This document shows, one piece after another, positions 57,011 to 64,000 of a stretch of 64,000 nucleotides of DNA. The DNA lies in contig JAEVLN010000003.1 in assembly GCA_018350325.1 (NCBI GenBank), positions 3,796,745-3,860,744 of the forward strand, in the 5' to 3' direction. Each line of letters opens with the position of its first letter. Positions within the stretch are counted from its first letter, which is position 1. Source of the DNA: Globodera rostochiensis. Its lineage: Eukaryota > Nematoda > Chromadorea > Rhabditida > Heteroderidae. Under the pieces are notes generated by a model. That model saw only the letters and a list, made by a program, of their open reading frames with translations, was not told where the DNA came from and ran no database searches. The position numbers were made by a program, and so were the translations under genes.

Positions 57011-58733
57011 CGTCGGCACATTAAAAGTGGACAATAACAATAAATTCTGTTGAGGGGGACTTTGCCCGGTGGGGGAAAGTTTCGGCTTTTCCGGTTTTGG
57101 TTGGCTTTGTGCTTTGAGTGGGGGCGGCCCGTTCAATTGGCTCAGTCGGACGAGTGCCACATTTGCCCCGGAGGCTGTGAGCGGGCGACGTGCGGCTGCT
57201 ACCGGCGAATAATGGCGCTCCGGGCGATCTTGACGGAGTCGGAACAGACGGAAGAGACCAATTGGCTCAGTTTCGGACGCGTCAGACGTCCTTTTCAAAG
57301 TGTTCAGAGTGTGTGACCTTTTAGGACATAAATTTGTGTAGGATTTTATTCTAAATTAATCCTAATTAGGCATCGGCATTTTATACTAATTTCAGTTCGG
57401 CGATTGTTTAATTTAGCAAAAAACTGTTTTTGAAAGTTCCAAACAATTTTCGGTCTGATTGATTCCGGTTGGCTTTGTGGGTTGGGTGTTGTGAGGTGAG
57501 TGAGTCGGGTGAATGTGCTCGTTTGGGGATCATCGACTTCCTCTCCGCCACTCTTCAGCCCAATTGGTTCGCCCGAGGTGTTTTGTCGGGCGGAATTGTA
57601 ATTATCCCCCGAGGGCAGGATGCCTGCCCTCGGGGTGTCCCCGTCGTCCCCCCCCCCCCCCCCCCCATTGTTGTCGGCGGCGATGCTGCACATTGACAAA
57701 ACATTGCGCCCCCCCCCGTTCATCCGACCCCGCCGAATTTGTTTTCCGATCACCGCCTCCCCTCAAGCTTTGGCATTTTGACCAAAAACATTGGCCGTAA
57801 TCATTCAAAGTTAGAGTTCCGAGCCAATAATTTAACGAATAGATTCAAAAGGTCCAACAAATAATGGCTAAAATCGGCATTATGTACAAAGGCTAATTGA
57901 ACGAGGGGAAAACTCTTCAAAATGCGACAATTTTTGATGATCAGACGGATTAATAATCTTTCGTAATTGGTGGAAAAGTCGCTAATTTGTAAAAGTAACG
58001 AACTCAACCAGACGACGCCAATTTCGCCTTTAATTTCCCTCTCAGCAGTCCAAAATTATTGTTATTGTTGAAACGGAACAAAATAATATCCCTCTTCAAT
58101 CAAACCAACCCAACTTCAATTCAATTCACTTCACTTTAATTCAATTGAAGTGCCCAATTTCTACGAATTTTCGAAAAAAATGGACAGAAAAACATCGGAA
58201 AGGATATCCATCCACTCTTTCCCCACTTGGAACATTCAAAATGCCACCCCCCCCCCCCCCCCCGTCACCGACCCCCCCCCCGTCCAATGAATGATCTGAT
58301 CAGCCCCCCCCCCCAACGAAAGGCGGGAGCAGCGCCCGGAGGCCTATCGCAATTTAAAAATAATAAATATTCATTTCATTTGATAAATGAAAGTGAATTT
58401 ATAGGAAATTTAAAATAAAACGTAAATTTGTACAATTATAAATTCTTCCGACATAAATAATTTATTGTATTATGTTATTAGTCTAAAAAGAAATAGCATA
58501 AAATGTAAAATTTGAATGCCTTCGTTAAGAAATGTTATTGGACACTGAGTTGAAGGATTTGTTGCGGTGTTGCTTAATTATTAATTAATTAATTAAAAGA
58601 ATATGTTCCTTCCTACATCAAAGGGTTCGACACTATGCCGACGCGATAGCCGCGGGGGATGGTGGGCCCTGAGGGGCGTATTCAGTCCACTACGCATAGA
58701 ACTATAATTAGGCAATTAAATTTGATTGGTTTT
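57011..58733. other. Intergenic region with hairpin and C-runs
   Basis: No exon is supported firmly; the minus frame from 57298 could extend the signal-peptide exon upstream. It contains a perfect 13-bp hairpin at 57607-57635, C-runs at 57649-57666, 57709-57716, 58247-58280 and 58304-58313, and otherwise AT-rich DNA. Confidence 0.5.
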
Positions 58734-61408
58734 TCAATTAATTGACCCGTATGAGACATAAGCCGACGCGCCCATTAGTCGCTGGGAGCGATGGGGCAAC
58801 TCCCAACTCCGCTCCCACGGCACGGCCTCCGACTCCGACTCGAGCAACAAACGGCGGAAACGCGGATGGGCAGCCTACAAAAAAGACAAAACTTTCCACA
58901 AAAATTGTGCCAACCAATCCGGGGAGAGTTTGACGCGAGAGAATATGGCGAATTTGAACGGGCGAAAAATCCGAAGTCTCCGGCAGCATCAAAAACAGAA
59001 ACACGGCGATGAACAGTGCCGGCACGGAGGAGAGGGCGAGAAGGGCGTCAGCGCTGCCAAGCCAATCCTTTAAAAATTAAATTTAAAATTATTTTATTCA
59101 AAAATATATTCCCATTTTAAGATTGCCTGAATCGGAAGAAAGCACAAAGTGCAAAGGCCGGTCGCAATCAGCAAAAATCCCTTGAAAAGTCCAAAAATTA
59201 TTAATCGGAGCGATTTGCCCGTTAATTACCGTACTAATCGCCTGTCCCTGGGCCACATAAAGTGGGGAGACCAATTCAGAAGTGAGGAACCAGGCCGGGG
59301 CACCGGCGCCAAAGCCAATGAACGCTTTGGTAAGGGCGAAGCCGATGGCGACCTTTTAAACGTACTAATTAAAATACTTTTTCCATTTTATATTTAAATG
59401 ATAAATTCGAATCAAAATGAATAAAAGTATTTTAATTTGTGTTTAAATTTACGGTTGAAGCCGAGTCAACTGAAGCGCCGAAAGCCGCGATGGCATTTGA
59501 CACGGCCGTGCCCAAAAGGCCAGAAATGAGCAGACGACGGCGCCCAAAGCGATCGGCCTTCACAAATTTAAATTAATTTAAATTTAAAAAATAAAATAAA
59601 ATTGGCAAACGGACGAGGAACGCCCCGAAAATGCTGGTGAAAAAGAGAAGAAGGCCGAGGCCGGCGGTCAAAAATTCCGCGTCCGCTTTCGGAGAGGGGG
59701 AAACGGAGGAAAAGCGCTGAAAATAAACATTAAAAGGCACCGAATAGAAACAAATAAATTAATAAATTTACATAAAGAAAATCGGCGGAATACGAATCGA
59801 TTAAATCGTCCGCAGTGAAAGCGAAAGAAATTGCGGCAAAAATTCCGACCAAAAGTCCTTTGGGCGGGGGGGGGGGAAATTAGTTGAAAAACTTTATAAA
59901 CTTTCACTAATTTTACCCTTCCAATTTTCAACAAATTTGGACCGTCTTTTGCGCCCCTCCGGCGGAAGGGCCCACCGCTCAAAGGCTTCGGAACGAATGG
60001 CACCAAAATCGGCATTTGAACCGTAATAGAACAAAGAGGACAATTCGAACTCTTAAAATCAATTAATTCAATTAATTATATTTTATTTATTTAAAATTCA
60101 ATTCAAAAATGTATATTTTTATATTAACGTTTCTTTTAACATTATTTGCCTACTCAATTCGACGTCCTCTCCAAAAGTGTCGTCGTTGTCGTCAAAGTCC
60201 AAAACTTTTTGGCACTTTTCCAACAATCGGAAGGGCGTGTCCGGCAGCCACATCAGAAAAACGGCGAAAAACATTGTGGGCGCCAGGCCTATGATCTCAA
60301 AAAATGGGTTTTTCTTAATTATGTAAACATTTTTCAAAATATTTTATTGGCTCATTTGTAAGTGGCAGACACTTTGGTTAAAATTAAAATTAAATGGAAT
60401 TCCTTCCAAACACCTGAAGCCATTCAATTTTGTGCTCGCCCAACGACACCAAATGGTCCGAGCCCGCGCAAAGTCCGATCAGCGTGGCTAACGACTGGAA
60501 GACCACCTGAAAGAACGCCGGGGGGGGGGGGGGGGATTTGCTTAATCGCTTAATTAATGGGGTAATTATCGCCTGCAGCGAGGAAAGGAAAGGGCGGTGG
60601 TGCCGCGGCGTCGTCTCGATGATGAACAGCGGCAGAAGGCACAAAGAGCAGCCGGCCTGGGCTCCGACGAGCAGACGGCCGAGCGACAGCAAAAGGCACA
60701 GAGTCGGCAATGCTTTCATTTTTAAATCAAAATGTTAGCAAAACAAAAATTTCAAAATTCAAAATTTTTACTCTTCGACAAACGGACGGCCAATTGAAGA
60801 AGGCAGCCAATCACCGCGGGGAACGAAGACAAAAGCAACGCATTCCGGACGCCGCCAACGGAACGAATCAAACGCGGCACATAAAAAAGAAAACTCGCGC
60901 AACTTTTGGAATAAATATTCATTTTCTTGCCATGATAAAACCGATCAAAGTGCCGCCGTAGAATGATGCCAAAATAAAGCTCCAAAGCAAATTCCATTCA
61001 CTTTGAGTCAAATGGGACGGCGCCGAGACGGACTAAAGTAAAAGTAAAAGTAATTTAAATTAATAAATACAAAAATAAATATTTCATTAATTAAAAAACA
61101 TTTGCATTTTTTACCAACGAATTCATATAAACTTCGTCCGCCAACGAGAAAAAGGACCAATGGGCCGTGTTGATGTAAGTGATCTGGCGTAATTAATTGT
61201 AGCAAAAGCCTATAAAGCGCCTCAGTCCCCGCACATTTAAATTTGAACGGTTTATTTATTTACAGAAACGGGGGGGGGCAATTAAAGGGGCTAATTAACG
61301 CCAACAAAATGCCATTCATGCCCACGCATTTGCCTGATATCCGAACTGCCAATTGGAGCAGAAGCTGACCAACGCCACAATGGCCAACATTTTTGGGGTC
61401 GGCATCAT
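58734..61408 (-). CDS. Facilitative sugar transporter, SLC2/GLUT type (MFS)
   Basis: A twelve-helix MFS carrier moving hexoses across the plasma membrane. Read from 61408 down: TM1 KMLAIVALVSFCSNWQFGYQ, ITYINTAHWSFFSLADEVYM, TM2 LLWSFILASFYGGTLIGFIM, loop RLIRSVGGVRNALLLSSFPA, TM4 LPTLCLLLSLGRLLVGAQAG, TM5 VVFQSLATLIGLCAG, the after-TM6 motif WLPDTPFRLLEK, AEFLTAGLGLLLFFTSIFGA, RRLLISGLLGTAVSNAI (TM8), SELVSPLYVAQGQAIST (TM10), and FLFLMLPET at the end of TM12. RFGRR and PETP-like signatures are degenerate (WLPDTPFR in place of PESPR), so substrate is uncertain. Introns after the TM1 exon (61333) and the TM4 exon (60572) appear to use GC donors. The junction after TM2 was not resolved. Start chosen at 61408, since a stop lies just upstream in frame. 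Confidence 0.82.
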
Positions 61409-62724
61409 CAATCAGTTCAACGCAATTTTCTAAAACTTTTACTATACAATCGGAGGGACCGCCGGCAGAAAGAGGCAAAAATTGTTATTTTCCATTCCGT
61501 GTACAGAATAAAAGCCGCAGAGTTAAATCGATCAGAAGTTTTGTTTGCATTGATTGGGCAAAAAATGGTCTGCGTCAAGTTAAATATTGATAAATTGTGA
61601 GGGTGGAGAAGAGATAAGATAAGAAATGTGCTTTTAATAAGGGGACAACGATCGAATGAATGAATGATTTGGTGGAAACATTTGATGGCACTGACAGAGA
61701 GAAGCTTTTTGAGCGGACGGCACCCGGGCTAACGTGCCGCCTAAAAGAATCGCACAAAAAATTGTCGCGTCGCGATTCGCAGTCCAAAAATCGCCGCGAA
61801 TCCCGGTCCGCGCGCGAGCACTGGTCGGCGGCACATTCGGCTTATGCGAGTTATAATTAACAATTTAAGATTTTGTATTTTATATCTTTTAGTTTAAATT
61901 ATATTGTCGTCTTTTATTTCATTTCTTTGGAATTTCTTACAAATTAGTGTGATTTTGTAGGGCCTCATGGGCACGCGATATTTGAAAAGGAAGTTGTTGG
62001 AGCCGAATTTTCCTATTAAAATTTTGTTTTATTGGTTCAAATTTGTTCAACATTTGGTAAATCCCGGCTTTCACGATCCCGGTTTTGCCAAAAATCCCGA
62101 TCCCGACCAACTCTACTTTTCGGACTTTTCCCTATATTTTTCATTTTTATCTATTGACAAATTCGTAATCAGTGTATCAAATAACATTTTTTATACCATT
62201 TTTAGAAGAAAAAATATTTTCCAAATTTTGACCAAAAGGGAGGGACCCCTATGGGTTTTCGAACTTTGAGAAGCCATAACTTTCTTCTGCCTTCCCACAG
62301 AAAATAAGTAACCATGCAAAAAGACGGAACAGATTCGGTGAACAAATGACAGCCGAATAGCGGGAATGGCGAATTTAAATCGATTGGAAAATGGTAAATA
62401 AATTTCAATTTGAAAAAATGTTCTGATTTTTAGGTTTTAATGTCAGAGTTGTACAATCCGAGTGAATGTCAAAGAAAACGAAGAGATGGAAGTGTTTAAA
62501 GCTGTGGAGTCGTCCATTTCCCATACTCGGCTAATTATGCATAATGACGATGCTCGAGACTCAACAAATTCTAAACGAGACACAGAACCTTATTTAGTGG
62601 GAATGGAATGTTCCCCGCGACTCGAGCATCAATTGATGCCAAATTGAATGTGCATATTTAGCGACAAGCAAAATTCAAAATGAATAATTTTTAAGCCTCC
62701 GTAAATTCACATCGCCCCACAAAA
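61409..62724. other. Intergenic region sugar transporter/AIG1-like
   Basis: No exon supported. Includes a CCCGG/GATCCCG word island at 62062-62110 and the small fold-back at 62549-62630. Confidence 0.5.
62549..62630. mobile_element. Small fold-back element with GATGCTCGAGACTC ends
   Basis: Ends GATGCTCGAGACTC and GACTCGAGCATC, related to the element at 53677-53804. No ORF. Confidence 0.78.
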
Positions 62725-64000
62725 TCAATCGGCTCGCAATTTCTTTCCCGTCTGCGGCTGTTTGATTCCGTCGTCCACAGAGTGCGGCGCTTTGCCTAAG
62801 GCATAATTTTATTTTAAAACGATTTTAGACAAAATTTCATTATAATTTTAAAATCCAAAATGGCACCCCAAAGTGCCATGTTCAGCCCGTCGCCGATCAA
62901 ATAAAGAAACCAAAAGAGAGCGCCGGCGGTGCTGAAAAGCCCCGCGATTTGCTGGTTGGACAGCCGGTCGAAGATTGGGTACAGCCAAAGGCCGTTCAGC
63001 AGACGGGCGGCCAAAATTCTGTCGGAATCAAAATTTTCTTTAAAAAATTCGAAAGAATAAATGTAAAAAATAAGAAATTACCCTCCTAACCCCCCCCCCT
63101 TCCGAAAGCCCAACGATTGACTGACATGCCAACGTAGGAGAGGAACAACGCGGCCACAACTGCAGATCCAACCTTTCGGTCGGGCGCGTGATGGCACGTC
63201 AGCAGTGTGTCCACTAACACAAAAGCGACGGGCGCCGTATGGGACACTGACAATTAGAGAAGTTGGAATTTAATTAATTTTAAGCATTAAGTTCAGAATT
63301 TTTTTATTAGTGCCCAGTGGGGACAAGGATCCCGCCCAAGCCAGCAGTTCCCGGGATCCCGACCACGCTGTTGACCGGGATCACAATCCGGCATTTCCCG
63401 GAATCCTAACCCGGACCCTCCTGAACTTCTGGTCTAATCGGGATTTTTGCCGGGCAAGGCATTCTGTTTCACCATTTTTCAACTTATGAAGGCAAAAGAC
63501 CTCCAATGAAAATTAATAAATTTCCGAATTTGTTTAATGAAAATGGCACCGTGGTTAAGCCAGTTGGGCACCAACTTTGCCACCCACGCGGGCATCACCA
63601 ATTCGGGGTCGGCCACGTAAAGTGCCCTAAATGAATAATTCCAAATCAAAATTAAAAGAAAAAGCGGCACTCACCAAAACATCAGACAGCTGGCCTGAAA
63701 GTGTGCAAATTTTGGTTCGAAAATAAACAATTTTAATGGGAATTGAATTAAATGAAAAAAAAGTAACAAAAAATTGCGTAATAAAATCCTCGCGTAACGG
63801 TACTTTTGGATAATTTAAAAAGGATTTTGCAAAAGCTCCATCCATTATAATTTATAAATACCCAAAAACCTCCAAATTGAGAAAGAAATTTGTACAGAAA
63901 TTTCAGAAAAGCCCTGCCGCCGACCATTCCGACGGGAAACGCCGCGGTGGCGTAAACGAAGTCGCAGATTCGATGCAGCCGACTACGGCGCCAATAGCTC
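62725..64000 (-). CDS. AIG1/FAR-17a-like multi-pass membrane hydrolase (5' end beyond window)
   Basis: Read from the right edge: RICDFVYATAAFPVGMVGGR (63.95 kb), a short SCLMFW exon, ALYVADPELVMPAWVAKLVP with NWLNHG (63.6 kb), SHTAPVAFVLVDTLLTCHHA and FLSYVGMSVNRWAFG (63.2 kb), LLNGLWLYPIFDRLS, FSTAGALFWFLYLIGDGLNM and a last exon with GKAPHSVDDGIKQPQ ending at 62725 in a basic tail. This order (FVYATAAFPVG, WLNHG, W-YP-, FLY-GE-like, WGK-PHS) is the AIG1/ADTRP family, ER membrane threonine hydrolases of fatty-acid esters of hydroxy fatty acids. The proposed catalytic His is likely the one in NWLNHG. The Thr lies in the N-terminal part and is not seen with certainty. Homologues occur in several copies in nematodes. 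Confidence 0.85.
63310..63460. repeat. CCCGGGA-word island in an AIG1-like intron
   Basis: Recurrent GGATCCCG, TTCCCGGGATCCCGACC, GACCGGGATC and CCCGGAATCC words. Similar in style to islands near 49.5 and 62.1 kb, with no ORF. Confidence 0.7.

Noticed and set aside
56933..57298. Upstream start at 57298 for the secreted-protein first exon
   Set aside because: It would bury the clear signal peptide about 96 residues in; the ATG at 57010 directly precedes the hydrophobic core.
1..64000. tRNA, rRNA, CRISPR arrays, bacterial-type operons or horizontally acquired cell-wall enzymes
   Set aside because: Looked for and not seen; all recognised genes are eukaryotic with introns, and no tRNA cloverleaf was found by eye.

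Overview
This window is nuclear DNA of a nematode, and I lean towards a plant-parasitic tylenchid of the cyst-nematode kind. Coding exons are interrupted by many short introns. The gene set is animal and nematode-like: ISCU, CLP-type calpain, heparan sulfate 2-O-sulfotransferase, mitoguardin, KIN17, PIN4, RPS13, RPL41, ZNF706, cathepsin B, AIG1-like. Introns and spacers are AT-rich and carry many long poly-G/poly-C runs. An unusually large share of introns appear to start with GC instead of GT, a habit reported for Globodera. The species is inference; no marker here fixes it.

Layout. About 0-17 kb is gene-poor: one exon resembling muscleblind (+), a well-supported secreted discoidin-domain membrane protein (-, 5.9 to about 4.1 kb) running into a 1.9-kb minisatellite of a 31-bp unit, then roughly 11 kb of low-complexity DNA with G/C runs and small tandem arrays. 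17.25-21.5 kb (+) is a 12-exon nuclear protein gene, possibly LIN-14-like. 21.6-23.75 kb holds a broken choline-kinase copy between two direct repeats. 24.3-30.9 kb holds RPL41 (-), ISCU (+) and a glycine-rich calpain (-). 32-46.7 kb is a compact housekeeping block: hst-2 (-), mitoguardin, SURF6, KIN17, PIN4 (+), cytochrome b5 (-), RPS13, mitochondrial L12 and ZNF706 (+). 47.7-50.6 kb is a cathepsin B-like protease (+). 50.8-57.0 kb (-) is an unassigned secreted protein with Cys-rich modules, a Thr-rich stretch and a tandem-repeat exon. 58.7-61.4 kb (-) is a sugar transporter of the GLUT type, and 62.7 kb to the right edge (-) is an AIG1/FAR-17a-like membrane protein whose 5' end is cut by the window.

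How genes relate. Two runs of same-strand, closely spaced genes look like nematode operons: SURF6-KIN17-PIN4 (ribosome biogenesis, nucleic-acid repair, parvulin) and RPS13-mrpL12-ZNF706 (both intergenic gaps are 257 nt). The others are arranged as divergent or convergent pairs. Small non-autonomous elements sit mainly inside introns, including one hairpin-bearing family in introns of four neighbouring genes and large fold-back elements in the calpain and cathepsin introns.

Most exon boundaries below were derived by hand from splice signals and reading-frame continuity. Where total exon length gave an exact multiple of three and matched family length, confidence is high.
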